Assembly: GCA_038087035.1 (NCBI GenBank)
Contig: CP051187.1
Coordinates: 6,206,001-6,270,000, forward strand
DNA: 64,000 nucleotides
Origin: Gloeotrichia echinulata CP02
GTDB taxonomy: Bacteria > Cyanobacteriota > Cyanobacteriia > Cyanobacteriales > Nostocaceae
Reading direction: 5' to 3'
Both the position numbers and the translations under genes were made by a program. Every line of letters starts with the position of its first letter. The stretch's first letter is position 1. The notes beneath the pieces are model-generated. The model saw nothing but the letters and a program-made list of their open reading frames with translations. It ran no database searches and was not told the origin of the DNA. Shown here in pieces: positions 1-9,217 of this stretch.

Positions 1-2
1 AT

Positions 3-920
3 CCACGTCTTCATACATCTCCAGATGCGCCTTTTGTTCGCCGCATTCAAGGTCAGCTTTTTTTATTCCTGACAGATATGTATGGTAGTTATTTGCAAAT
101 TTATCGTTTCAATTCAGCTAAAGATGGCAAAATTGCGATTCCAGCAGGAATGTTTGTCGCTACCAATGCTGAAGGTAAAAAATCTATCGGTGGTAATTGG
201 CCACCCCATCAACCAGAAAAAGGCGAATGGATCTGGCGCGATCGCAATGGTAACGGCGCCTTTGACAAGGGTGAATATGATCGCAGTGAAGATTATCCTT
301 ACATGGGGGGATGGTGGGTAGACAGCAAAGGCGATGTTTGGAAAACCTTGCGAACTCAAGATGGGATTGGTATCCGTCGCTATCCTTTACAGGGACTAGA
401 TAGCAATGGGAACCCCATCTATAACTATAGTTCCATGCAAAAACAAAAGACTCCAAAGTTCTTTACCGATTTGCGCCGAATCGAGTATTTCCCCGCAACC
501 GATACGATGTATTTATCGGGCTTTACTGTAGATCACCCCCCAACAGGCGATGATACTGGAGTCGTTGGTTCTGAGATTGCACGTTTTGACAATTGGAGTC
601 GGGGAAATTCCACACCCCGCTGGCGAATTGTTGTTCCTCACGACACCACTGGTAAGCGCGAAATTTCAACCGCAGCCATGAGTGTGGCGGGAGATTATGT
701 ATTTGCTGTTACTGTCAAAACAGCAGAAGTATACATCTATAAAGCCGCGACGGGAACCTCTGTACAAAAATTAAAACCAGGACCAGAAGTTGCAGGGGAA
801 AGCGGCTGGATTGATATTCCCTATGGTATCCGCGCCATGAAGCGTTCCAATGGTGAATACCTAGTATTTGTAGAAGAAGATTGGAAAGCCAAGGTAATTA
901 TGTATCGGCTGCATCTGTGA
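3..920 (+). CDS. C-terminal part of a large extracellular-type protein (5' end outside window)
   Basis: The reading frame is open from base 3, so the gene begins left of the window and its true start is not visible; the first internal ATG is at 78. The visible ~305 residues are rich in W, G, D and short beta-type stretches. One segment, DRNGNGAFDKGE, resembles a calcium-binding DxNxNG loop of the EF-hand/dockerin kind. I see no catalytic motif. The composition suggests a secreted beta-propeller-like or surface protein, and the position beside polysaccharide genes fits an envelope role. Both are inference; the family is not recognised. No membrane segment occurs in the visible part. Confidence 0.7.
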   Translation, partial: PRLHTSPDAPFVRRIQGQLFLFLTDMYGSYLQIYRFNSAKDGKIAIPAGMFVATNAEGKKSIGGNWPPHQPEKGEWIWRDRNGNGAFDKGEYDRSEDYPYMGGWWVDSKGDVWKTLRTQDGIGIRRYPLQGLDSNGNPIYNYSSMQKQKTPKFFTDLRRIEYFPATDTMYLSGFTVDHPPTGDDTGVVGSEIARFDNWSRGNSTPRWRIVVPHDTTGKREISTAAMSVAGDYVFAVTVKTAEVYIYKAATGTSVQKLKPGPEVAGESGWIDIPYGIRAMKRSNGEYLVFVEEDWKAKVIMYRLHL

Positions 921-1249
921 GGTAATAAATTTTGAATTTTGGATTTTAGATTTATACCAATTCGTAATTCGTGTTTTAGATAATAAACTATGATAATCAT
1001 CATGATTTATTATCTAAAATAGATGGGAGCGAAAGCTCAATTGCATTCCAGATAATGATATGATTTTAAAATAACATTTTTGCATAGCAAAATATGGTAA
1101 ATCTATCAATGTTACGAAGAACATACTCTACTCTTTAATTGTAACTTTGATTGCCTGGTATTCTAAAATTAGATAATCAAGGAAAAACTGGCAGTTACTC
1201 TACTTCATTTTGGTGAAAGATTTATTGCTGACTATTTTATCAATAGATA
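921..1249. other. Gene-free gap with a perfect 14-bp inverted repeat
   Basis: The 329 bp between the partial gene and the PIG-L gene are AT-rich. They contain one striking stem (974-987 with 1006-1019, arms TTTTAGATAATAAA / TTTATTATCTAAAA) with an 18-nt loop. No U-run follows, so a classical terminator is not clear. The remainder presumably carries the promoter of the gene at 1250; no ORF is supported. Confidence 0.6.
974..1019. terminator. Hairpin after the first gene, possible terminator
   Basis: Two perfect 14-bp arms separated by 18 nt lie 54 bp downstream of the stop at 920. The stem is AT-rich and lacks a following T-run, so it could equally be a MITE relic or a transcript-end stabiliser. 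Confidence 0.35.
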
Positions 1250-2035
1250 ATGATGAATATCAAAAAACAATTACAAAAAATCCAAACATTAGTGCCGAAT
1301 ACCTGGCTTGAGCAAATGCAGGATATGCACGCCAGCTTACTATTTAGGTGGATTTTAGGAAATGGCAGTAAGCCGCTAACATTGAGCCATAAATCAGCGA
1401 TGGTATTTTCGCCCCATCAAGATGATGAAACCTTCGGCTGTGGTGGAATGATTGCCCTCAAACGAGAACAGGGAATACCAGTAGTAGTAGCCTTCCTGAC
1501 AGATGGACAGGGTGCCGCTACTTCAGAGGTAAATGCTCAAAATCAAATTATCCAACTTCGCAAACAAGAAGCGGTAACAGCATTAACAATTTTGGGAGTT
1601 GAACCAGCAAAAATTTCCTTTTTCGACAAGCAAGATGGAACTTTAGCAAATTTACAACATGAGGAAAGACAGCAGATAATTAAACAGATAGCTGAATTGT
1701 TAAAAAAATATCAGCCAGAAGAAGTTTACGTGCCCCATCGTAAAGACTGTCATCGAGATCATGAGGCGACATATGAATTAGTCAAAGAAGCAATCACACA
1801 AACAGGTATCGCCGTTGAACTGCTACAGTATCCGATTTGGTTATTCTGGCGATCGCCCATATTTATTCTCCTCAAATTGCAGGATATAGCAGCCGCATAC
1901 CATCTATCTACTTCATCAGTTCAACATAAAAAGAATCAAGCAATCTCCTCATATCGTTCTCAAATACATAGTCTCCCTCGTGGGTTTGTCAAGCGATTTT
2001 TAGGGGGAAGTGAAATATTTTTCAAGTCCGAATAA
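1250..2035 (+). CDS. PIG-L/LmbE family deacetylase
   Basis: This 261-aa protein has the zinc-binding signature of the PIG-L (LmbE-like) N-acetylglucosaminyl deacetylase family: PHQDDETFGCGG near residue 55 (family consensus PHPDDE) and HRDHEA near residue 168. Known members remove N-acetyl groups from sugar conjugates; the substrate here is unknown. The Gln in PHQDD replaces the usual Pro, but the metal-binding His and Asp residues remain. The start is ATG 1250 (ATG 1253 is equally possible) with no strong SD. Its position beside glycosyltransferases suggests trimming of an acetylated amino sugar in envelope polysaccharide, which is inference. Confidence 0.85.
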   Translation: MMNIKKQLQKIQTLVPNTWLEQMQDMHASLLFRWILGNGSKPLTLSHKSAMVFSPHQDDETFGCGGMIALKREQGIPVVVAFLTDGQGAATSEVNAQNQIIQLRKQEAVTALTILGVEPAKISFFDKQDGTLANLQHEERQQIIKQIAELLKKYQPEEVYVPHRKDCHRDHEATYELVKEAITQTGIAVELLQYPIWLFWRSPIFILLKLQDIAAAYHLSTSSVQHKKNQAISSYRSQIHSLPRGFVKRFLGGSEIFFKSE

Positions 2036-2187
2036 AGTAGGGTCGCAAAATATTGCTTCCCGACAGCATAAGTTGATCATTTGTCATTCGTAAGGGTAGG
2101 CGGTTTATTCCCTGCGACTTAGTTGATGTTAGAAACCGTGTTTTTTGAGTGAGTATCAGAAAAGCTTGGTATTACTAAGCATAAAAA

Positions 2188-2315
2188 CCAATACAGTTCA
2201 GTTAAGGAAAATTGTCGTAGGGGCACGGCATCCACAATTTTTTCTTCTAACGACAATTTTATTCGTGCCGTGCCCCTACAGTGTATATCATTCGAGCCTA
2301 ACTGAACTGTATTGG
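2188..2315. mobile_element. MITE-like element, family 1, copy a
   Basis: This 128-bp element is bounded by perfect inverted ends (CAATACAGTTCAGTTA / TAACTGAACTGTATTG) and holds an inner core flanked by GGGGCACGGC and GCCGTGCCCC. It fills much of the 383-bp gap between the PIG-L gene and the next glycosyltransferase. Related copies lie at 3717-3845, 19560-19654 and, without ends, about 24046-24124. Relative to the arms, the core of this copy is inverted compared with the copies at 3717 and 24046. It encodes no protein. Confidence 0.85.
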
Positions 2316-2418
2316 CATAAAAACACGGTTTCTCCTCTCGAATTCTAGACTTGAATTGGTGTTTTACACCCTTAAAAATAATCAATTTTTCTAAGTAATT
2401 TTTTTGGAGAAAAGTTAA

Positions 2419-3528
2419 ATGCGTATATTACACCTGACCAATCATGTACAAAAAATTGGTAACGGAATTGTGAATGTGGCAGTAGATTTAGCCTGTTTGC
2501 AAGCAAAAAATGGTCATCATGTGGCAATAGCTTCATCTGGCGGAGAATATGAGGTATTATTAGCACGTCATGGCGTCCAACACTTGCAACTAGATCAGTC
2601 AAGGACACCACTGAATATAATTAAAGCTGCTTGGCGTTATCGAGAGATTGTGCAAAAATTTCAACCCGATATTGTCCATGCACACATGATGACAGGAGTC
2701 ATCCTCGCAGCGACTCTCAGAAATAGCAGTGAATATAGCTTAGTTTCTACCGTACACAATGAGTTTCAGCGTAGTGCTGTACTCATGGGATTAGCAGATC
2801 GGGTAATTGCTGTTAGTAAAGCCGTAGCCGATTCGATGGTCAAACGTGGTATATCTAAACATAAATTGCGCGTGGTTGCCAACGGCACATTGGGTAGCCC
2901 GCGAAATGGTAGTATTAAAGATTACGAACCACTACCCCTGCACCGTCCCGCGATTACGACCGTCGCCGGGATGTATAGTCGTAAAGGAATTGTGGAGTTA
3001 ATCGAGGCCTTTGTCAAAATTGCTCAGGATGTTCCGCAAGCACATTTGTATTTAGTCGGAGACGGTCCTGATCGCTCGATGTTTGAGGCCATAGTTCAAA
3101 GTACACCCTTTGCGGATCGGATTCATTTTGAAGGCTTCCAGCCAGAGCCGCAACGCTATATGCTAGCTACCGATATCTTCGTACTGGCTTCACACTGCGA
3201 ATCCTTCGGTCTAGTACTTACAGAAGCTCGAGAAGCAGGTTGTGCCATAGTTGCTAGCGATGTAGACGGTATTCCCGAAACTTTGGATAATCGACAAGCT
3301 GGTTTGTTGGTGCCACCTAAAGATAGTCAGACCTTGGCAAATACTTTAGTACAATTGCTCAAAGACCGCAGACAGTTGCAAAAGTGGAAAACCCAAGCAA
3401 AACAAAACCTAGAACGATTCAGCGCTACACGGGTCAATGATGAAACACTAGCTGTGTATTCTGAATTAATCAACAAATACAATGTGATCAACGTAGTCAG
3501 ACCTGTAGAATTGTTGGTTAGTAAATAG
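2419..3528 (+). CDS. Glycosyltransferase family 4
   Basis: This 369-aa GT-B glycosyltransferase transfers a sugar from a nucleotide donor to a growing glycan at the cytoplasmic face. The N-terminal acceptor domain carries GNGIVNVAVDLA and DIVHAHM. The C-terminal GT1/GT4 domain shows SRKGIVELIEAF, LVGDGPD and the EX7E-type motif ESFGLVLTE near residue 270. A good SD (GGAG) precedes ATG 2419. It is the last plus-strand gene before the long minus-strand polysaccharide series and converges on it. Donor and acceptor cannot be read from sequence. Confidence 0.9.
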   Translation: MRILHLTNHVQKIGNGIVNVAVDLACLQAKNGHHVAIASSGGEYEVLLARHGVQHLQLDQSRTPLNIIKAAWRYREIVQKFQPDIVHAHMMTGVILAATLRNSSEYSLVSTVHNEFQRSAVLMGLADRVIAVSKAVADSMVKRGISKHKLRVVANGTLGSPRNGSIKDYEPLPLHRPAITTVAGMYSRKGIVELIEAFVKIAQDVPQAHLYLVGDGPDRSMFEAIVQSTPFADRIHFEGFQPEPQRYMLATDIFVLASHCESFGLVLTEAREAGCAIVASDVDGIPETLDNRQAGLLVPPKDSQTLANTLVQLLKDRRQLQKWKTQAKQNLERFSATRVNDETLAVYSELINKYNVINVVRPVELLVSK

Positions 3529-3595
3529 ATAGGCTGACCGAATTTTAGATTGGGGATTTTGGATTGAAAAAATCTTGGCAACACATCGATAATCT

Positions 3596-3622
3596 GTAGG
3601 GGCGCAAGGCCTTGCGCCCCTA
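3596..3622. repeat. GC-rich hairpin repeat (GGGGCGCAAGG type)
   Basis: This near-perfect palindrome, GTAGGGGCGCAAGG followed by its complement, lies 67 bp downstream of the stop at 3528. Similar hairpins occur at 9218, 16061, 21239, 42561 and 62545, each close to a stop codon. It may act as a terminator. Confidence 0.7.
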
Positions 3623-3716
3623 ACCTATCTGTCTCATTCTTTTTTCAAATTGGTATTATTTAACCACAGAGACACAGAGCAAACAGAGATAAAAGATGAT
3701 AGTAGATCCTATAATC

Positions 3717-3845
3717 CAATACAGTTCAGTTAGGCTCGAATGATGATATACACTGTAGGGGCACGGCATCCAAAATTTTTTCTTCTAATGACAATTTTAT
3801 TCGTGCCGTGCCCCTACGACAATTTTTCTTAACTGAACTGTATTG
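3717..3845. mobile_element. MITE-like element, family 1, copy b
   Basis: This 129-bp element has the same inverted ends as the copy at 2188-2315 but lies in opposite orientation. Its central segment nevertheless reads in the same direction as in copy a, so core and arms have been inverted relative to each other. With the hairpin at 3596 it accounts for most of the 391-bp gap 3529-3919 between two convergent glycosyltransferase genes. Nothing else was seen there. Confidence 0.85.
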
Positions 3846-3919
3846 TCCTATAATCAACAGATAATGAGTGATTAGTTTTGCTAATGACTCATTATCTATG
3901 ATCAACAATTGGGATTGAC

Positions 3920-5086
3920 TTAATCTATTCCCTGATAATCGTTTAGCAACAGCGTTTGAGGAAAGTTTGTTAACGCAGCGCGAATGGTATTAATAAAGTT
4001 TTGGGCGTAACTTTGGGTAGAGAAATCGAGGGAACGTTGTCGTGCTGCTACCCCGACTGTAAGCGAAAATTCTGGATGATCGAGATAGCTCAGAATGGCG
4101 ATCGCTAATGCATCAGCATCACCGTAAGGTGTCAGCAGTCCATTAATACCATCTGTAATGATTTCCGTCGGTCCGCCAGCATCGCCAGCAATCACCGGTT
4201 TACCTAGGGCCATGGCCTCGATAATGACAATCCCAAATGGTTCTTTATCTGAGGCGTGGATAAATATATCCATCGCCTGGACCCATTCGGGAATGTTGCG
4301 CTGTAGCCCAACCATTAAAATGCGATCGCTCAGTCCTGAAGCTGCTATTTGTGCTTTTAAAAAGTCCTCATAATCAGCTTCTAAATCATGCTTACCGCCA
4401 ACTATCACACAGTGAGCATCAGGATATTTTTGCAAAATTTGCGGCATTGCTGCTACTAAAACATGCATTCCCTTCCATCTTTGTAAACGTCCCACAATGC
4501 CAATTAAAGGCCCATCTACAGGTAAGCCCAATTTCAAACGTGCTTCTCTTTGATTTGGTAATATTGCTGGATCAAATCTGTCTAAAGCTACACCAGGATA
4601 CACCAAAGGCGTTGGTCTATGAGGCCAAATCTGTGCCTGTGCGTTCTGACCATCTTTTGATAGTGTAACTATGGCACGGGCTGGTAATAAAGTGGCAAGT
4701 CTTACCAACCAAGGCTGATCATTAGGTACTTCCAGCTGATACCACATTGAAGGTAAACCTGCGATCGCCGCTGCTAATCCTCCATATAAATGGGTGATCC
4801 ACATCCAATTGACGATCATATCTACCCCCTCGCTTCTAGCTGTTATAGCTAGGCGCAAAACAGCAGTAATCAAACGGTGAACTTCACGCAGACGACCACT
4901 TTCAATCACTCGCGTATCAATACCCAGCGACCTTACCTGCTCTACCATTGGGCCGTCTTCCAAAAATATTGCTAACCATTCAATACCTTTTTTACGTCCC
5001 TGTTGCATCAAATCCAAAAACATCATTTCACCGCCGCCTTTTTGTTCAGCTAGCGGCATTAATACCATGATTTTCATAATCTTCAC
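3920..5086 (-). CDS. Glycosyltransferase family 4, last gene of the polysaccharide series
   Basis: This 388-aa GT-B enzyme has EMMFLDLMQQG at the N terminus, IGIVGRLQRWKG at the start of the nucleotide-sugar domain, and the EX7E motif EPFGIVIIE followed by AMALGKPVIA. It starts at GTG 5086, overlapping the stop of the Wzy-like gene in a GTGA; ATG 5077 is an alternative. The overlap indicates translational coupling in one transcript with the Wzy-like gene. It probably adds one sugar of the envelope repeat unit; specificity is not known. Confidence 0.9.
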   Translation of the reverse strand: MKIMKIMVLMPLAEQKGGGEMMFLDLMQQGRKKGIEWLAIFLEDGPMVEQVRSLGIDTRVIESGRLREVHRLITAVLRLAITARSEGVDMIVNWMWITHLYGGLAAAIAGLPSMWYQLEVPNDQPWLVRLATLLPARAIVTLSKDGQNAQAQIWPHRPTPLVYPGVALDRFDPAILPNQREARLKLGLPVDGPLIGIVGRLQRWKGMHVLVAAMPQILQKYPDAHCVIVGGKHDLEADYEDFLKAQIAASGLSDRILMVGLQRNIPEWVQAMDIFIHASDKEPFGIVIIEAMALGKPVIAGDAGGPTEIITDGINGLLTPYGDADALAIAILSYLDHPEFSLTVGVAARQRSLDFSTQSYAQNFINTIRAALTNFPQTLLLNDYQGID

Positions 5087-6528
5087 CTTGATTTAAATCC
5101 AGTTATTCCTTGATGTTGGTAGTATTTATGTGCTGCCATAGCTAGAGCTAAAAATCCCCAAAGAATCATGCCAGAAACACTCAGCATCCCACTACCAATA
5201 ATTAATTGGGCGCAAGAACTTATCCCAATAGCCCGTGCAGCACTGACAAAACTATCGAAACGTCCTTCGTTGTATTTGCTAACACTAATAAGTATCAACA
5301 TTAAGCCGCCAATATAAGGGATTGCGCCAAACCATCCCAAGGTAAAAAACATATCTAAAATCCCACTGTCAATTACAAAAACTTCGATTTGACCAGTTTT
5401 TTCATTGACTGTCCAGGTATTTCCTAAACCGTTACCTAGACCGTTAGAAAGAGCGATACTGAGATTTCTATCATAGCTCCCGGATCTATCTTTAAAGCTG
5501 GTATCATTTTCCAGATTAGAAAAAGTTTCCAAACGACCACTAACAACTTTAGAAATAGGCTCAATAGTTGTCAACGGCACAACACACATTCCCATCACCA
5601 AAATTATGATGATTAGGCGCATTTGAATTCGGGTTTTGACTGAACCAAAAATGATAATTATCCCTAATAACCACCCCCCCCAGTTAGTACGTGCTTGTGC
5701 TAGCAAGAAGGACAAATAGCCCACAGCTGAAGCTGGAAAAATTAAAGGACCAGAACTGGTAAATAATAACAGTAGACCAGTTTGCATTACAGAGCCAAAA
5801 GGTCCGACTGAGTGTAGAGTACTCCACACACGCATCCCAAAAGGTTCAGGATCTCCAGCACTAGTAAACATTTTTGATTCCATCAACCAGTATCGGTCCC
5901 ATTCAGGAGCTACCACAAATTGATATATCCCATAAATTCCGGTGAGCAAGACACACCAGAGAAATGTTTGCTGAATGTTCTGGCGATAGCTGGGATAATC
6001 TCGCCAATTGATAAATAAATGAAAAGCGAAAATAATCGGACTGAGCCAGTCTAAAAGACCACGTGCTACTGGAATAGGCGCGTTATAAATCAGACCGACA
6101 AGAAACCCATAGAACACCCCAAGAAAACCTAAAAGAAAAGGTAAGCCCCCCAGACTTGTCATCCTGGGAAGATATTTGATAAAGGTGCATATCGTAACAA
6201 ACACCACTAAATAAGGTGCTATAAGTATCTGACGGGTGGGGTCCCAACCTATGCGATAGTCAACTAAGCGGGCGAATAAGGGTGTAAGAAACCATACCCA
6301 CCAGGTAAAGCTGATGTAGAAAATGGGATGTCGCAAGTATAAAAACACGCCTACTGCGAAAGCTGCTCCCGGATACACAAGGCGCAACATACCAGCAGCA
6401 CCAGCAAAATAGCACACTATCATCAGAAAGATGAAGCCTAGAATTACAATCCAAGCTTGCGCCCCTCGCTCTTCGGGTGAGAAATGTTCTTGTAAAAAAC
6501 TATTAAAAAGTATCTGTTTAGAAGTCAT
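5083..6528 (-). CDS. O-antigen ligase / Wzy-like polysaccharide polymerase
   Basis: This is a multi-spanning membrane protein of about 481 aa from ATG 6528, with ten or more hydrophobic stretches and a larger loop around LETFSNLENDTSFKDRSGSYDRN in the C-terminal half, typical of Wzy/WaaL-type proteins. The frame stays open to 6609, but that extra N terminus is low-complexity Pro-rich sequence translated from a repetitive region, so the Met at MTSKQILF is preferred. Proteins of this kind polymerise or ligate lipid-linked repeat units on the periplasmic side. With Wzc and the HepA exporter in the same series, this would be the polymerase of the envelope glycan. Confidence is good for the class and lower for the exact reaction. 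Confidence 0.8.
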   Translation of the reverse strand: MTSKQILFNSFLQEHFSPEERGAQAWIVILGFIFLMIVCYFAGAAGMLRLVYPGAAFAVGVFLYLRHPIFYISFTWWVWFLTPLFARLVDYRIGWDPTRQILIAPYLVVFVTICTFIKYLPRMTSLGGLPFLLGFLGVFYGFLVGLIYNAPIPVARGLLDWLSPIIFAFHLFINWRDYPSYRQNIQQTFLWCVLLTGIYGIYQFVVAPEWDRYWLMESKMFTSAGDPEPFGMRVWSTLHSVGPFGSVMQTGLLLLFTSSGPLIFPASAVGYLSFLLAQARTNWGGWLLGIIIIFGSVKTRIQMRLIIIILVMGMCVVPLTTIEPISKVVSGRLETFSNLENDTSFKDRSGSYDRNLSIALSNGLGNGLGNTWTVNEKTGQIEVFVIDSGILDMFFTLGWFGAIPYIGGLMLILISVSKYNEGRFDSFVSAARAIGISSCAQLIIGSGMLSVSGMILWGFLALAMAAHKYYQHQGITGFKSR

Positions 6529-6614
6529 GTTATTTGAGAATGGGGCATTGGGCATTGGGCATGGAATGGGGCATGGGGGATTGGGGATTGGGGATGGGTA
6601 GAAGTTCAAGTTTT

Positions 6615-6786
6615 GGCTTCGGAACTCGAAACTTCAACCTCAGAACTCGAAACTTCAACTTCGGAACTCGAAACTTCAACTTCGGAACTCGAAACTTCGA
6701 CTTCGGAACTCGAAACTTCGACTTCGGAACTCGAAACTTCAGCATCAGAACTCGAAACTTCAACCTCAGAACTCGAAACTTCACTT
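6615..6786. repeat. 21-bp tandem repeat (minisatellite), about 8 units
   Basis: Eight copies of a 21-bp unit with conserved core AACTCGAAACTTC lie between the end of the GT2 gene and the start of the Wzy-like gene. Variation is concentrated at the third to sixth bases after the core. Because the unit is a multiple of three, it gives long open frames on both strands (heptapeptide repeats), but none has a plausible start, SD or neighbour logic. The 5' flank (6536-6600) is a degenerate GGGCATTGGGG repeat. Confidence 0.85.
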
Positions 6787-6872
6787 TCTGTTGATTAACC
6801 TTCAGTCCCCACCCAGTCCCCAGTCCCCAGCGATGCACTGAGCTTGCCGAAGTGTCCCCAGTCCCCAATCCC

Positions 6873-6982
6873 TAGTAGTCTGTCAATTTTGTTTTGAGGG
6901 ATTTTTGGTAGTGTGAGCGTCTCGCTCACGCGGGCAAGATGCCCGCACTACAGTCCATCATTTTTGTCTTGACAGAGTACTA
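6873..6982. mobile_element. MITE-like element, family 5, copy a
   Basis: This 110-bp element has imperfect 14-bp inverted ends (TAGTAGTCTGTCAA against the complement of TTGACAGAGTACTA). Inside are two hairpins, GTGAGCG/CGCTCAC and GCGGGCA/TGCCCGC. A 101-bp near-identical copy (one mismatch seen) lies at 46659-46759. The right end reaches 6982 and supplies the stop codon (TAG, 6982-6980) of the adjacent glycosyltransferase. Confidence 0.85.
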
Positions 6983-7912
6983 GTCACCAGTCCCTTCGAG
7001 ATATGTCTGCCATCCTAGCCAACGTCCACGTAAAGATGTGAGCCATTTTTTACCTGCTAGCTGGCCTTGACTGGGCAAAAATCGTAGCCATTGTATTAAG
7101 CCAAAACTATCTCGTGTACCAATGAATATTGCCCAAAATAAAAACACCGCACGGCGTAGCGGCGGTAGATGATCTAGTAAAACTAGAGTTTCATTATGAA
7201 CTAAATTAGTAAAGGCAATTTCGTTAAAATTGTTGCGTTGATCTTCATCAAAACGTTGTGCGGGATAGTGATCTACTGCAACTTGAGGATCGTAAATTAT
7301 CTTCCAGCCAGCTCGCTTTAAAGCTAGGGTAAAAGCCATTTCAAAATGTACTTGCGCTCCTGTACCTTGCATCCGCTGATCAAAACACAATTTGGCGATC
7401 GCCTGTTGGCGAAAACTCATGTTGACTCCTTTGAGAATATCAACTTCGCGGGGTTGTCCTACTCCTAGGTGATGATTACCAATGATTCGCCCAAACCATT
7501 GCAATTTACCAACTATCTGACGGGAGTCATTTTCGATTTTATTACCTTGGTGTATCCAATCACGCCCACCAACGCCACCGATACGACTATCTGACATAAA
7601 GTGAGCGGTGATTTTCTCTAACCAATCAGGGTGGGGTGCAGCATCATCATCAGTAATTGAAACAATGTCTCCTGCTACCGCTGCTAGTCCGGCGTTGAGT
7701 GCTGCTACCACACCGGGAAGGGTAACATTGACGATTTGTAATGGTAAGTTGTCGGGCGGAAATTGCGCGAGGAATTGCCAAGTTTCTGCGTCGGTATCGC
7801 GGACAACCACGATTACTTGATCAACTGGCTGAGTTTGCGCTTGCAGTGCCAAAAGGCAGCGTAACAGATCTTGAGGACGGCGATAGGTGGGAATGAGAAC
7901 GGTGTTCTTCAT
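6980..7912 (-). CDS. Glycosyltransferase family 2
   Basis: This 310-aa GT-A enzyme begins with the family hallmark NTVLIPTYRRPQDLLRCL, so ATG 7912 is secure. Its metal/nucleotide-binding acidic cluster is SITDDDAAPHPDW near residue 94, and a QRMQGTGAQVHFE acceptor-side segment follows near residue 180. The first 92 nt overlap the 3' end of the upstream GT4 gene. The stop codon lies in a MITE end, so the last residues may be recent. It is one of the sugar-adding enzymes of the envelope-polysaccharide series. Confidence 0.9.
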   Translation of the reverse strand: MKNTVLIPTYRRPQDLLRCLLALQAQTQPVDQVIVVVRDTDAETWQFLAQFPPDNLPLQIVNVTLPGVVAALNAGLAAVAGDIVSITDDDAAPHPDWLEKITAHFMSDSRIGGVGGRDWIHQGNKIENDSRQIVGKLQWFGRIIGNHHLGVGQPREVDILKGVNMSFRQQAIAKLCFDQRMQGTGAQVHFEMAFTLALKRAGWKIIYDPQVAVDHYPAQRFDEDQRNNFNEIAFTNLVHNETLVLLDHLPPLRRAVFLFWAIFIGTRDSFGLIQWLRFLPSQGQLAGKKWLTSLRGRWLGWQTYLEGTGD

Positions 7913-9032
7913 TGTTGCTTAACTCCTCGAATAACTGCACATAAGTTTGTGCCATAATTTTCCAACTATGTTGTTCAGCAACAGAACGAGCTGCTTGACC
8001 CATTTGTTGCATCAAAGTGCGATCGCTCACTAAAGACAACAACGCCGTCGCTAAGGCATTAATATCATCAGAATTGGGCAAAACTACGCCACATTCTGGC
8101 GTCACCAATTCTGCACCTCCAGTAGCGGTGGCGGTAATCACTGGTAGTCCCGAAGCGAGGGCTTCTAATAATACCAGGGTGCAAGCTTCATAACGGGAAG
8201 GAAAGACAAATAAATCCACCGCCCGCATGATATCGGCGATATCCCGGCGATATCCCAGAAAATGCACTCGTTGATTTAACCCTAGGGATGCTGCTAGGTG
8301 GGGAAAGGGGCTACCCTCGGTATCACCGACAACTGCTAAATGTAAATCGGGAACCTTCACCAAAGCCGACAGCACAGTATCTAAGTTCTTCCTGGATGTG
8401 CGGATATCTCCGGCGAAAAGTGCTAAATTTACGTCTGGCGGTAGACCTAATTTTTGACGATTAGCCACACCAGGAGCAAATTCTTGCAAGTCTACGCCAT
8501 TGAAAATTACCTGAATCCGAGAACGGGGAACGCCGATATTTACTAATTCTTGGGCTACTTTTTCAGAGACGGCTACGATAACTTTTGCTGTTTGGAATGC
8601 CTGTTTTTCCCAATAAGCATTCAACGCAGTATAAAGCCACTGGTACAGACCATAAATATCGCGGCGGGTGCGGGAAATATGGACAGGCGATCGCAGCCAA
8701 GAACTGTGTACAAAATGTACAGCATTCACATCTGCTGATGTCATGGTAATCGCTCCATTTACCTTGACTAAATCAATTTCCGAGCGATATTTTTTTACCC
8801 AAGCTGCACTTTTAATAGCAAAGATAAAATTCCGCATCAATTCAGTGGGGAATTTTTGCACTGGAATCGAAATCCAGTTAACTAGTTTATGGTCTTGTAG
8901 TTCTGGTGCTATTTCACTAGCCAATAATGTCAGATGATGACCGCAACGAATTGCTTCTTTTACCACCTCATAATTTACCCGTCCCTGACCATCACCTTTT
9001 TTAATTTTGTGAGTAACAATGCAAAGTTTCAC
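7821..9032 (-). CDS. Glycosyltransferase family 4
   Basis: This 403-aa GT-B enzyme begins MKLCIVTHKIKKGDGQGRVNYE. Later it has SRIQVIFNGVDLQEF, LFAGDIRTSRKNL and the EX7E-like EACTLVLLEALASGLPVI. The normal family end (MAQTYVQLFEEL) is followed by a Ser-rich tail of about 30 residues that reads through the start of the next gene, giving a 92-nt overlap; the tail probably arose by loss of an earlier stop. It belongs to the minus-strand polysaccharide operon. Confidence 0.9.
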   Translation of the reverse strand: MKLCIVTHKIKKGDGQGRVNYEVVKEAIRCGHHLTLLASEIAPELQDHKLVNWISIPVQKFPTELMRNFIFAIKSAAWVKKYRSEIDLVKVNGAITMTSADVNAVHFVHSSWLRSPVHISRTRRDIYGLYQWLYTALNAYWEKQAFQTAKVIVAVSEKVAQELVNIGVPRSRIQVIFNGVDLQEFAPGVANRQKLGLPPDVNLALFAGDIRTSRKNLDTVLSALVKVPDLHLAVVGDTEGSPFPHLAASLGLNQRVHFLGYRRDIADIMRAVDLFVFPSRYEACTLVLLEALASGLPVITATATGGAELVTPECGVVLPNSDDINALATALLSLVSDRTLMQQMGQAARSVAEQHSWKIMAQTYVQLFEELSNNEEHRSHSHLSPSSRSVTLPFGTASANSAS

Positions 9033-9217
9033 GCACTACCTCATGAGTCAAGTAATTTTTAATTATTAGAGTTTATTGAGGGGTGAACGAGACGCCAAAC
9101 CCACAATAAATAGTTAGTTTTTTTGTTTGACTTCACTAACCAAGTATAGATTCATAAATATATAAATATATTACCAATGACAAATCACCAATGACAATTG
9201 ACAAACGATTCTTACCC

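Noticed and set aside
2119..2385. ORFs on both strands at 2.1-2.4 kb and 3.7-3.9 kb
   Set aside because: They cross a MITE including its inverted ends; no protein-like features.
6530..6868. Open frames of 60-112 codons on both strands through the 21-bp repeat
   Set aside because: They are direct products of a tandem repeat whose unit is a multiple of three; no start context or family similarity.
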